Below, in pieces: positions 33,362 to 41,211 of a DNA stretch of 64,000 bases (positions are counted from its first letter, which is position 1; every line of letters begins with the position of its first letter). Made by a program: the position numbers and the translations under genes. The notes beneath the pieces were generated by a model, which had not been told where the DNA came from, searched no databases, and worked only from the letters and a program-made list of their open reading frames with translations. This stretch comes from an uncultured Bacteroidales bacterium (GTDB taxonomy: Bacteria > Bacteroidota > Bacteroidia > Bacteroidales > Bacteroidaceae), in contig CADCLN010000003.1 in the NCBI GenBank assembly GCA_902802265.1, forward strand, positions 1 to 64,000. The letters are read 5' to 3'.

Positions 33362-34159
33362 TTATTCTGTTTCCGATTCCAGGGCTTTCCATCCCTCATT
33401 GCCGTCATCATTTTCAGCCTCTTGGCGTTCCTCGGCAATGGCTTGGGAGTCGTCGGTGATTTCTGTGATGTGCTGGTCTTTGCAGTGGAACACTCGTCCA
33501 GGATATTCCTCCAGAAGCGAGAGATTGTGTGTAATCATCAGCACAGCCGACCCTCCCTGACAGATGTTTTTGAGCAATTCGGTAATTTTGCGGCTGGTTT
33601 CCGCATCCAGATTGCCCGTAGGTTCGTCTGCCAAGATGATTTGCGGCTTGTTCAGAATGGCTCGGGCAATGGCAATGCGTTGCTGTTCGCCGCCCGACAG
33701 TTCGTTGGGAAACTTCCTTGCCTTCTGCGCCATGTCCACCATGGTAAGCACATCGTCAATGCGCTGCTTGATTTCGCTTTTCCGCTTCCATCCGGTAGCT
33801 TTGAGCACAAAGCGCAGGTTGTCCTCCACCGTGCGGTCGGTGAGCAGTTGGAAGTCTTGGAAGATGACACCCAGCTTGCGGCGAAGGTCTGGCAGATGTT
33901 TGCGTTTCAGCTTCAGCATGTCGAAGTCCAGCACCTGTGCCGCAGTCAGTTTCTTTTCAGCCTCTTTGCGCTGTTTCTTATTGCCGTTGCAAGGCAGTTC
34001 GCCATAGAGCGTCTTGATGAACGAACTTTTGCCAGAGCCCACTTTGCCTGTGATATACACGAACTCTCCCTCGGAAATGTTCATGCAAACGTTTTCGAGA
34101 ATCAGCGCGTCTTCCTGATAGACGTTGATGTTTTCGTATTTGATCAGTGCTTGTGCCAT
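33362..34159 (-). CDS. ftsE: FtsE-like ABC transporter ATP-binding protein
   Basis: ATPase of the FtsE/LolD group; FtsEX signals to cell-wall hydrolases at division. Walker [12 protein letters not shown]-loop VIFQDFQLL, signature [14 protein letters not shown], Walker [13 protein letters not shown] and the H-loop ITHN are all present. An insert of charged residues (about 60-85, [12 protein letters not shown]) and an acidic C-terminal tail (about 240-265) make it slightly long at 265 residues. The partner ftsX is not adjacent. It overlaps hisIE by 16 bp, so it is translated with the histidine genes. Confidence 0.85.
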   Translation of the reverse strand: MAQALIKYENINVYQEDALILENVCMNISEGEFVYITGKVGSGKSSFIKTLYGELPCNGNKKQRKEAEKKLTAAQVLDFDMLKLKRKHLPDLRRKLGVIFQDFQLLTDRTVEDNLRFVLKATGWKRKSEIKQRIDDVLTMVDMAQKARKFPNELSGGEQQRIAIARAILNKPQIILADEPTGNLDAETSRKITELLKNICQGGSAVLMITHNLSLLEEYPGRVFHCKDQHITEITDDSQAIAEERQEAENDDGNEGWKALESETE

Positions 34160-34755
34160 GTTGGGTCGTGACGTTCAGCCAATTCTGTTGCCAAGTCTTC
34201 TATCTTCAGTCCCTTGCTGGTCAGCAGTACGATGAGGTGGTAGAGCATATCGCTGGCTTCGTAAACCAGTCGCTCGTTGTTGTTAGCCACTGCTTCGATA
34301 ACAGCTTCAAGTGCTTCTTCGCCTACTTTTTGGGCCATGCGGTGGCAGCCATCCTTGAAGAGGCTGGTGGTGTAAGAGCCTTCAGGCATTTCCTCATGAC
34401 GCTTCTCGATGAAACGCTGCAGTTCCACCAGGAACATGATGGGATTTTCGTTCACTTCATTCCAGCAAGTGTCAGCTCCCGTGTGGCAAACAGGTCCTGC
34501 CGGATTCACTTTGATGAGCAGCGTGTCGTTGTCGCAATCGTTGGCGATGGAAACGACGTTCAGAAAGTTGCCGCTGGTTTCACCTTTTGTCCACAGAGCC
34601 TTGCGGGTGCGGCTGTAGAATGTCACCTTGCCCGTCTCGACGGTTTTGTTGTAAGCCTCCTCATTCATGAAGCCCAGCATGAGCACTTTCAGCGTTTTTG
34701 CGTCTTGAATGATTGCTGGAACTAAACCGTCCATCTTATTGAAATCTATAGTCAT
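34144..34755 (-). CDS. hisI: Bifunctional phosphoribosyl-AMP cyclohydrolase / phosphoribosyl-ATP pyrophosphatase
   Basis: Fused HisI-HisE enzyme for the second and third steps of histidine synthesis. N-terminal HisI: LVPAIIQDAKTLKVLMLGFMNEEAY and the metal motif DCDNDTLLIKVNPAGPVCHTGADTCW. C-terminal HisE (about 110-203): SYTTSLFKDGCHRMAQKVGEEALEAVIEA and YEASDMLYHLIVLL. The fused form is usual in Bacteroidetes. Overlaps ftsE downstream; hisF lies 36 bp upstream. Confidence 0.95.
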   Translation of the reverse strand: MTIDFNKMDGLVPAIIQDAKTLKVLMLGFMNEEAYNKTVETGKVTFYSRTRKALWTKGETSGNFLNVVSIANDCDNDTLLIKVNPAGPVCHTGADTCWNEVNENPIMFLVELQRFIEKRHEEMPEGSYTTSLFKDGCHRMAQKVGEEALEAVIEAVANNNERLVYEASDMLYHLIVLLTSKGLKIEDLATELAERHDPTWHKH

Positions 34756-34790
34756 TATTGTCGTTATATATATATTATCTTTAATTCTTT

Positions 34791-35546
34791 TTATATTCTT
34801 ACGCTAATACCTTCTGCCTTCAGATATTGTTTGAGTTCAGGGATGGGAATCTCTCCAAAGTGGAACACGCTGGCAGCCAATGCTGCATCGGAATGTCCGT
34901 TGATGAATGTGTCGCGGAAGTGCTCTTTCTTTCCTGCACCGCCGCTGGCAATGACGGGGATAGTAAGTGTGTCGGCCAATTGTCGCAAGGCATCGTCAGC
35001 AAAACCATTTTTCACTCCGTCGTGGTTCATGGAGGTAAACAAAATCTCTCCAGCTCCACGTTCATTTGCCTCTTTTGCCCACTCAAACAGGTTGCGGTCT
35101 GTCTCCACACGTCCTCCATTCAGGTAGCAGTACCAGCCCTTTTCCGTCTGCTTGGCATCGATGGCAACCACACAAACCTGCGAACCGAAGTGGCGGGCGA
35201 TTTCATCGATAAGCTGCGGATTGCGAATGGCAGCCGAATTGATGCTCACCTTGTCTGCACCTGCATTCAAGAGGCGTTCCACATCTTTCAGTTCGTTGAT
35301 GCCGCCACCCACGGTGAACGGAATGTTGATTTCCAAAGCAATCTTGCCCACCAGTTCTGTGAACGTCTTTCGTCCCTCGTGGCTCGCAGTAATGTCCAGA
35401 TAGACCAGTTCGTCAGCGCCCTGTTCCGAATAGCTTTTACCCAACTCGATAGGGTCGCCAGCATGGCGAAGGTTCACGAAGTTTGTGCCCTTCACGGTCT
35501 GTCCGTCTTTTATGTCAAGACAAGGTATGATTCTTTTTGCCAACAT
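34791..35546 (-). CDS. hisF: Imidazole glycerol phosphate synthase, cyclase subunit
   Basis: TIM-barrel cyclase that works with HisH to make imidazole glycerol phosphate and AICAR. The start [15 protein letters not shown] matches the family; an upstream in-frame MCEQ start at 35558 is rejected. Catalytic Asp residues are in CLDIKDG and, at the other end of the barrel, in [19 protein letters not shown] and [10 protein letters not shown] phosphate loops are visible. The 251 residues fit. In the order hisH-hisA-hisF-hisIE. Confidence 0.96.
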   Translation of the reverse strand: MLAKRIIPCLDIKDGQTVKGTNFVNLRHAGDPIELGKSYSEQGADELVYLDITASHEGRKTFTELVGKIALEINIPFTVGGGINELKDVERLLNAGADKVSINSAAIRNPQLIDEIARHFGSQVCVVAIDAKQTEKGWYCYLNGGRVETDRNLFEWAKEANERGAGEILFTSMNHDGVKNGFADDALRQLADTLTIPVIASGGAGKKEHFRDTFINGHSDAALAASVFHFGEIPIPELKQYLKAEGISVRI

Positions 35547-35566
35547 CTGTTCACACATTATTTATA

Positions 35567-36286
35567 TTATAAGAAACTTGCCAAATCCTCCATCGTGATT
35601 TTGCCTTCATAGAAAGCCTTTCCGAAGACTACGGCAGGGATGCCCGCTGCGTTCAGGGCTTGGATGTCCTCGATGCAGCTCACACCGCCGCTGGCTATCA
35701 GGTACATGTCGGGAAATTCTGCCATGATGTCTCGGTACAGTTCAATGGCAGGGCCTTCCAGCATTCCGTCCTTTGAAATGTCGGTGCAAAGCACATTCTC
35801 TATGCCTTTCTCCGTGTGTTTCTTCAGAAAGGGCATCAGTTTTTCGCTTGCCTCTTCCTTCCAGCCGCTGATGCTAATCAGTCCGTTCTTCACGTCAGCA
35901 CCCAGAATGACCTTCTGCGGACTGAAACGTTCCACCCATGCATCGAACAACGCGGGATTTTTCACGGCAATGCTGCCGATGGTGACCAGTGAAGCACCGC
36001 TGGCAAAGGCTATGTCCAGGTCTTCGTCCGTCTTGATGCCTCCGCCAAAGTCTATGACCAGCGACGTGTGGTCGGCAATTCGCTCTATCACACGGTAATT
36101 CACCACGTGCTGCGATTTGGCTCCGTCCAGGTCAACCACATGCAGCCGCCTGATACCGTTTGCCTCAAACTGCTTGGCTACCTCCACGGGGTCGTCGTCG
36201 TACACCTTCTTCGTGTCGTAGTCACCTTTGGTCAGTCTGACGCATTTGCCTTCTATGATATCTATGGCGGGGATTATCTCAATCAT
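35567..36286 (-). CDS. hisA: ProFAR isomerase (HisA)
   Basis: TIM-barrel isomerase for the fourth step of histidine synthesis. IPAIDIIEGKCVRLTKGDY at the start carries the catalytic Asp; GGGIKTDEDL, the central CTDISKDGMLEGP with the second catalytic Asp, and ASGGVSCIEDI follow. Normal at 239 residues. Starts next to the hisH stop with no gap. Confidence 0.96.
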   Translation of the reverse strand: MIEIIPAIDIIEGKCVRLTKGDYDTKKVYDDDPVEVAKQFEANGIRRLHVVDLDGAKSQHVVNYRVIERIADHTSLVIDFGGGIKTDEDLDIAFASGASLVTIGSIAVKNPALFDAWVERFSPQKVILGADVKNGLISISGWKEEASEKLMPFLKKHTEKGIENVLCTDISKDGMLEGPAIELYRDIMAEFPDMYLIASGGVSCIEDIQALNAAGIPAVVFGKAFYEGKITMEDLASFL

Positions 36287-36880
36287 TTACAGTTCTAAGA
36301 AGTTTTTTAAGATACGTTCTCCCACCTTGCCGCTCTTTTCCGGATGAAACTGAGTAGCATAGAAATTTCCCTTGTGCAGGGCGGCAGAGTAGGGGTGAAT
36401 GTAGTTTGTCGTAGCGATGGTGCAGTCTGGTGTCAGCGGCACATAGTAGCTGTGGATGAAATAGACGAATTCAGGCTTGTCAAACCCAGTGAAAAGCGGA
36501 GAGGAACATTGTTCGATGGTGTTCCAACCCATTTGCGGCACCTTGTCTTCGTGTCTCTGTGGCATAAAACGCTTCACCTCGGCATCAAAAATACCGAGGC
36601 AGTCTGTGTCGTATTCTTCAGAATGTTTGCACATCAGTTGCATACCGATGCAAATGCCCAGTACAGGCTGGGAAAGAGAGCAGATAACCTGGTCCAGATT
36701 ACGCTCGCGCAGATAGTTCATGGTGGTGTTGGCTTCTCCCTGCCCAGGGAAAATCACTTTGTCAGCACTGCGCAGCAATGCTGCATCGTCTGTCAGTATG
36801 GGTTCAATGCCCAATCTTTTTACCGCATTGATTACTGAGAAAATGTTGCCAGCGTTGTATTTTACTATCGCTACATTCAT
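36287..36880 (-). CDS. hisH: Imidazole glycerol phosphate synthase, glutaminase subunit
   Basis: Class I glutamine amidotransferase that supplies ammonia to HisF. The nucleophile is in LGICIGMQLM, and the His/Glu pair in ATQFHPEKSG. Start at MNVAIVKYNAGN (36880), five codons inside the longest frame. First protein gene of the his-ftsE-lysCA series; it begins 26 bp after a tRNA-Thr gene on the same strand and has no promoter box of its own in that gap. Confidence 0.95.
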   Translation of the reverse strand: MNVAIVKYNAGNIFSVINAVKRLGIEPILTDDAALLRSADKVIFPGQGEANTTMNYLRERNLDQVICSLSQPVLGICIGMQLMCKHSEEYDTDCLGIFDAEVKRFMPQRHEDKVPQMGWNTIEQCSSPLFTGFDKPEFVYFIHSYYVPLTPDCTIATTNYIHPYSAALHKGNFYATQFHPEKSGKVGERILKNFLEL

Positions 36881-36906
36881 TTTGTGTACACACAAGAAAA
36901 AAGTTG

Positions 36907-36979
<73 letters not shown>

Positions 36980-37012
36980 GTCAACAATATCCTTTTTTTG
37001 AAATTTCGGCTG

Positions 37013-37020
37013 CAAAGGTA
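37013..37020 (-). promoter_or_regulatory. -7 promoter box for tRNA-Thr and probably the his operon
   Basis: Minus strand TACCTTTG, 34 bp before the 5' end of tRNA-Thr(CGT). As no second box is seen before hisH, it may drive both. Confidence 0.7.
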
Positions 37021-37062
37021 AGTTTTTTTCTGAATAGTTGCAACAGTTTGACAAATGTTTTT

Positions 37063-37070
37063 TAATTTTG
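37063..37070 (+). promoter_or_regulatory. -7 promoter box for pyrK
   Basis: TAATTTTG matches TAnnTTTG, 31 bp before the pyrK ATG. The region 36980-37101 is a divergent promoter shared with tRNA-Thr. Confidence 0.6.
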
Positions 37071-37101
37071 CATCGTAAAAAATCGAACAAAGTTCTTTAT
37101 C

Positions 37102-37878
37102 ATGCAAAAATTCCTAAGGGATTTGACAGTTTCAGAGGTTTCTTTTCCTCACAAACGCTATGTCTTGATTAAGCTGACAGACACCCAGCCGCTGCCGCCG
37201 ATGCTTCCTGGACAATTTGTCGAAGTGAAAGTCGAGGGCAGCCCCAGCACTTTTCTCCGTCGCCCCATTTCTATCAATTATGTGGACACCGCAGCCAACC
37301 AGCTTTGGCTCCTCATTGCCATGGTGGGAGCTGGCACTCGCACCCTCGGCACACTCAAGGCTGGCGACCATCTGAACCTTCTCTTCCCCCTGGGCAACGG
37401 CTTTTCTCCCATGCAGCAACAGGGCGAAACCGTCCTCCTGGTGGGAGGCGGCGTCGGCGTGGCTCCACTCCTGCAGTACGGCAAAGTGCTCAAGCAGCAA
37501 GGCGCACAGCCCATCTTCCTGCTGGGATCACGCACCGCGGAAGACTTGCTCCAGCTGGACTTGTTCCAGGCCATAGCTCCTGTCTATACCACCACCGAAG
37601 ATGGTTCGGCGGGCGAAAAAGGCTTTGTCACCCAGCACAGCATCCTCAGCACCATGCACTTCGACCGCATCTCCTGTTGTGGCCCTAAACCCATGATGGT
37701 CAGTGTGGCACGCTATGCCAAGCAAACCAACACCCCCTGTGAAGTGAGCCTTGAAAACATGATGGCTTGTGGACTGGGAGCCTGCCTCTGCTGTGTGGAA
37801 AAGACCGTGAAGGGCAACGTCTGTGTGTGCACAGAGGGACCCGTATTTAATATCAACGACTTAACCTGGGAGATATAA
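37102..37878 (+). CDS. pyrK: Dihydroorotate dehydrogenase B, electron transfer subunit
   Basis: Flavin and iron-sulfur subunit that passes electrons from dihydroorotate oxidation to NAD. FAD-binding RRPISINY is near residue 53, the nucleotide loop [16 protein letters not shown] follows, and the C-terminal cysteine cluster [11 protein letters not shown]...VCVCTEGP would hold the 2Fe-2S cluster. 258 residues, family length. Four bases separate it from pyrD. Confidence 0.95.
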   Translation: MQKFLRDLTVSEVSFPHKRYVLIKLTDTQPLPPMLPGQFVEVKVEGSPSTFLRRPISINYVDTAANQLWLLIAMVGAGTRTLGTLKAGDHLNLLFPLGNGFSPMQQQGETVLLVGGGVGVAPLLQYGKVLKQQGAQPIFLLGSRTAEDLLQLDLFQAIAPVYTTTEDGSAGEKGFVTQHSILSTMHFDRISCCGPKPMMVSVARYAKQTNTPCEVSLENMMACGLGACLCCVEKTVKGNVCVCTEGPVFNINDLTWEI

Positions 37879-37882
37879 AACG

Positions 37883-38794
37883 ATGGCAGACATTCATGTA
37901 AACCTGGCAGGCATTTCGCTGAAGAATCCTGTGATGACCGCATCGGGCACTTTCGGCTATGGCACCGAATTTGCCGACCTCGTCAACCTCTCCGACATCG
38001 GAGCCATCATTGTGAAAGGCACCACACTCCATCCACGCCAGGGCAACGACTATCCGCGCATGGCCGAAACCGCATCGGGCATGCTCAACTGTGTGGGACT
38101 GCAAAACAAGGGCGTGGACTACTTCTGCACCCACATCTACCCCCAAATCAAAGACCTCGACACCCGCGTCCTGGTCAATGTCAGCGGTTCTGCTCCCGAA
38201 GACTATGCCGAATGTGCCGCCCGCATCAATGCGCTCGACGCCATTCCAGCCATCGAACTCAACATTTCCTGTCCCAACGTGAAGCAAGGCGGCATGGCTT
38301 TCGGCGTGACGGTGGAGGGAGCTCAGAGCGTGGTCAAAGCTGTTCGAAAGACCTACCACAAACCCATCATCGTGAAACTCTCGCCCAATGTCACCAACAT
38401 AGCCGACATAGCCCGTGCGGTCGAAGCTGCAGGGGCAGATGCCGTCTCCTGCATCAACACACTCATGGGCATGGCCATCGACATCGAGCGGCGCCGTCCC
38501 GTCCTCTCCATTGCCACAGGCGGACTGTCGGGTCCCTGCATCAAGCCCGTTGCCTTGCGCTGTGTGTGGCAAGTGGCACAGGCCGTCAGCATCCCCGTCG
38601 TGGGTCTGGGCGGCATCTCCACCGCTACCGACGCCATAGAATTTCTCCTTACCGGAGCCACAGCCATACAGATAGGCACAGCCAACTTCCTTGACCCAGC
38701 CGTCAGCGTAAAGGTTGCCCAGGGCATCAGCCACTGGCTCGACCAGCACGGCTGCCGTTCTGTGCAGGAAATCATCGGACAACTCGAATCATAG
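37883..38794 (+). CDS. pyrD: Dihydroorotate dehydrogenase B, catalytic subunit
   Basis: Class 1B FMN enzyme of pyrimidine synthesis. [11 protein letters not shown], the [11 protein letters not shown] loop, [13 protein letters not shown] with the catalytic cysteine, [10 protein letters not shown] and [12 protein letters not shown] (FMN phosphate) are visible. 303 residues. Paired with PyrK, as required for class 1B. Confidence 0.96.
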   Translation: MADIHVNLAGISLKNPVMTASGTFGYGTEFADLVNLSDIGAIIVKGTTLHPRQGNDYPRMAETASGMLNCVGLQNKGVDYFCTHIYPQIKDLDTRVLVNVSGSAPEDYAECAARINALDAIPAIELNISCPNVKQGGMAFGVTVEGAQSVVKAVRKTYHKPIIVKLSPNVTNIADIARAVEAAGADAVSCINTLMGMAIDIERRRPVLSIATGGLSGPCIKPVALRCVWQVAQAVSIPVVGLGGISTATDAIEFLLTGATAIQIGTANFLDPAVSVKVAQGISHWLDQHGCRSVQEIIGQLES

Positions 38795-38797
38795 CAC

Positions 38798-38897
38798 AAT
38801 TCTTCATTCTTCATTCTACATTCTTCATTCCTCATGCGCAGATTTATATTTATATTCCTTATTCTACATTCTACATTCTTCATGCTTCATTCTTCCG
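38798..38897. repeat. Heptamer tandem repeats running into a signal peptide
   Basis: CATTC recurs at 7-nt intervals (38805, 38812, 38819, 38826), and again TTC at 7-nt steps from 38855 to about 38890. The second block is inside the DUF3256 gene and encodes its signal peptide (LILHSTFFMLHSS). Confidence 0.8.
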
Positions 38898-39409
38898 CCC
38901 AGACCATGCGAGAACTGCTCCGTCAGATGCCCGACACCATCCTGCCGCTGCTGACTCCTGGCAACATGCTCGACTTTCCCGACTTCCTCGACAGCGGAAT
39001 GAAAGCCGAACTCTCAAACAAGCTCGGCGGCATCAGCGAAATGCTCATCCTCACCGACGACTTCACCGCCATTCAGCTCACCAAGTCTTCGTCCGTACAG
39101 CTGAAACTGCTGCCACAAGGCAAGCAGAACATCCTCTGCCTGGTGCATACCTACACCCTCAACGACAGCATCAGCGACAGCCGCATACAGTTCTACACCA
39201 CCGACTGGAAACCCCTGAAGCCCTCGAAATACCTCAACCTGCCCCAGGAGGAAAACGCCTTCGTCCACGCATCCGTTTCAGCCCTCAACACCGACCTCAC
39301 GCTGAAATGGACCTATCCACTCGCCCTGCAATTTGAAGGCGAAACCCCACCACAGGCCGACAAACAGAAAGAGACCGTACTGAAATGGAACGGAAAGAAA
39401 TATAACTAA
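38834..39409 (+). CDS. DUF3256 family secreted protein
   Basis: A 191-residue periplasmic protein. Its signal peptide MRRFIFIFLILHSTFFMLHSSA is encoded by a 7-nt tandem repeat. The mature part matches DUF3256 by its opening QTMRELLRQMPDTILPLLTPGNMLDFPDF and CLVHTYTLNDSISDSRIQFYTTDW. The function is unknown; the family is restricted to Bacteroidales. It follows pyrD by 39 bp and precedes uxaB by 33 bp on the same strand. Confidence 0.75.
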   Translation: MRRFIFIFLILHSTFFMLHSSAQTMRELLRQMPDTILPLLTPGNMLDFPDFLDSGMKAELSNKLGGISEMLILTDDFTAIQLTKSSSVQLKLLPQGKQNILCLVHTYTLNDSISDSRIQFYTTDWKPLKPSKYLNLPQEENAFVHASVSALNTDLTLKWTYPLALQFEGETPPQADKQKETVLKWNGKKYN

Positions 39410-39442
39410 CAAACCGTTTAACCTCAAAAAACCATTAAAAAG

Positions 39443-40915
39443 ATGAAAGCATTAAATGCACGCACTGCTCCCAAAAGCAAGGCACCCGAAAGAATCATCC
39501 AGTTTGGCGAAGGCAACTTCCTTCGTGCATTTGTTGACTGGATTATCTACAACATGAACCAGCGCACCGACTTCAACAGCAGCGTAGTCGTTGTGCAGCC
39601 CATCGAGCGAGGCATGGTCGATTGGCTCAATGGCCAAGACTGTCTCTACCACGTCAATCTGCAAGGCCGGCAGGACGGAAAGCCCATCAACGAACTGACC
39701 CGCATCGACGTCATCAGCCGCGCACTCAATCCCTACACCCAGAACGCTGCCTTCATGGCACTGGCCGACCAGCCCGAAATCCGCTTTGTGATTTCCAACA
39801 CCACCGAAGCAGGCATCGCCTTCGACCCAGCCTGCAAATTCACCGATGCGCCCGCCAGCAGCTACCCAGGCAAACTGACCCAGCTGCTCTATCGCCGCTT
39901 TAAAACCTTCCGCGGAGACCCCAAGAAGGGACTCATCATTATGCCCTGCGAGCTGATTTTCCTCAACGGACACCACCTGAAAGAGTGCATCTTCCAGTAC
40001 ATCGAACTGTGGAAAGACGATTTCGGCAGCGATTACGCCCGTTTCAAAAGCTGGTTCACCAACTACTGCTACGTCTGCGCCACACTTGTTGACCGCATCG
40101 TGCCAGGATTCCCACGCAACGAAATCGCACAGATACAGAAGAAAATCTGCTACGCCGACAACCTCGTCGTGCAGGCAGAAATCTTCCACCTCTGGGTCAT
40201 CGAGCGTCCTGAGAATATGACCGTCACACAGCTCCGCAAAGAGTTCCCAGCCGAAAAAGCAAGACTCCACGTACTTATCGCCGAAAGCGAAAAGCCCTAC
40301 CACGAGCGCAAAGTGACCCTGCTCAACGGTCCGCACACCGTGCTCTCGCCTGTGGCATACCTCAGCGGCATCGACATCGTGCGCAACGCCCTCCATCACC
40401 CCATCATCAGCAAATACATCAAGAAGGTGCAGTACGACGAACTCATGCAGACACTCAACCTGCCCATGGCAGAACTTCAGAAGTTTGCCGCCGACGTGCT
40501 GGAACGATTCGACAATCCCTACGTTGACCACCAAGTCACCAGCATCATGCTGAACTCTTTCCCCAAGTACGAAACCCGCGACCTGCCAGGCGTGAAGACC
40601 TACCTGCAGCGCAAGGGCGAACTGCCCAAGGGACTTGTCCTCGGACTGGCTGCCATCATCACCTACTACAAGGGAGGAACCCGTGCAGACGGAGCACCCA
40701 TTGTGCCCAATGACGCACCCGAAATCATGCAGCTGCTCACCGACCTCTGGGCTACGGGCGACACCCAACGCATCGCCGAGGGCGTGCTGGCAGCCGAGAA
40801 CATCTGGAAGGAGAACCTTAACGAAACTGTCCCTGGCCTCACCGCCATGGTGAAGGAATACCTCGACCTCATCCAGCAGAAAGGTATGCTCGAAGCCGTC
40901 AAGTCCATTCTCTAA
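39443..40915 (+). CDS. uxaB: Tagaturonate reductase
   Basis: NADH-dependent mannitol-dehydrogenase-type enzyme that reduces tagaturonate to altronate in galacturonate (pectin) breakdown. The N-terminal IIQFGEGNFLRAFVDWIIY binds NAD, VISNTTEAGIAFD is a UxaB signature, and LIIMPCELIFLNGHHLKECI and HERKVTLLNGPHTVLSPVAYL hold the active-site Lys and His region. 490 residues is right. No other uronate gene (uxaC, uxaA) is in the window. Confidence 0.92.
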   Translation: MKALNARTAPKSKAPERIIQFGEGNFLRAFVDWIIYNMNQRTDFNSSVVVVQPIERGMVDWLNGQDCLYHVNLQGRQDGKPINELTRIDVISRALNPYTQNAAFMALADQPEIRFVISNTTEAGIAFDPACKFTDAPASSYPGKLTQLLYRRFKTFRGDPKKGLIIMPCELIFLNGHHLKECIFQYIELWKDDFGSDYARFKSWFTNYCYVCATLVDRIVPGFPRNEIAQIQKKICYADNLVVQAEIFHLWVIERPENMTVTQLRKEFPAEKARLHVLIAESEKPYHERKVTLLNGPHTVLSPVAYLSGIDIVRNALHHPIISKYIKKVQYDELMQTLNLPMAELQKFAADVLERFDNPYVDHQVTSIMLNSFPKYETRDLPGVKTYLQRKGELPKGLVLGLAAIITYYKGGTRADGAPIVPNDAPEIMQLLTDLWATGDTQRIAEGVLAAENIWKENLNETVPGLTAMVKEYLDLIQQKGMLEAVKSIL

Positions 40916-40925
40916 ATACCGACAC

Positions 40926-41040
40926 TTTACTGAAAACTTAAAACAACGCCGTCGTTTCTGAAAACAACGCCGTTGTTTATAGAAACATCGCCCTTGTTTT
41001 TAAAAACATCGACGATGTTTTAAGTTTTATGCCCAGTAAA
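40926..41040. repeat. Nested palindrome with four 21-nt palindromic units
   Basis: Four 21-nt units at 40940, 40961, 40982 and 41003. Unit 2 has AAACAACG-C-CGTTGTTT and unit 4 AAAACATCG-A-CGATGTTTT, each perfectly symmetric, with paired base changes between them. The tract is enclosed by a 12-bp inverted repeat (AAAACTTAAAAC at 40933-40944 with 41017-41028) and TTTACTG/CAGTAAA at 40926-40932 and 41034-41040. It lies in the gene-free stretch 40916-41211. Confidence 0.88.
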
Positions 41041-41119
41041 ACAAAGTTTGGATTTCAGAGAAAGAAGGTGATTACAAAATTTTTCTCCTTGTTTTATTGC
41101 ACAAATGAAACGGATTTTA

Positions 41120-41127
41120 TACCTTTG
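41120..41127 (+). promoter_or_regulatory. -7 promoter box with no intact downstream gene
   Basis: TACCTTTG, exact consensus, on the + strand 38 bp before the ATG of an eight-codon ORF at 41166. The following gene runs on the other strand. Confidence 0.6.
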
Positions 41128-41165
41128 CGCTGTAATTGTACATTTATTAACCTTTAAATAGATTG

Positions 41166-41192
41166 ATGAAAAAGTTTTTTGTTCTCGTTTAA
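41166..41192 (+). pseudogene. Eight-codon remnant of a secreted-protein gene
   Basis: ATG opens MKKFFVLV and then stops. Start, spacing from a good promoter box and a signal-peptide-like beginning suggest the front of a lost secreted-protein gene. The antiporter gene on the opposite strand ends 19 bp further on. It could also be a leader ORF. Confidence 0.35.
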
Positions 41193-41211
41193 AATGTGAT
41201 AATACTTTTCG

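Noticed and set aside
33264-34171. Possible frameshift or split in ftsE suggested by overlapping ORFs
   Set aside because: All ABC motifs are in one continuous frame of 265 residues, so the gene is intact.
37853-38782. 309-residue minus-strand ORF opposite pyrD
   Set aside because: It is a shadow of pyrD; the Gly/Asp/Val-rich sequence has no protein family features.
39452-40768. 438-residue minus-strand ORF opposite uxaB
   Set aside because: It is the antisense of a clear dehydrogenase gene. Codon bias of uxaB keeps the opposite frame open.
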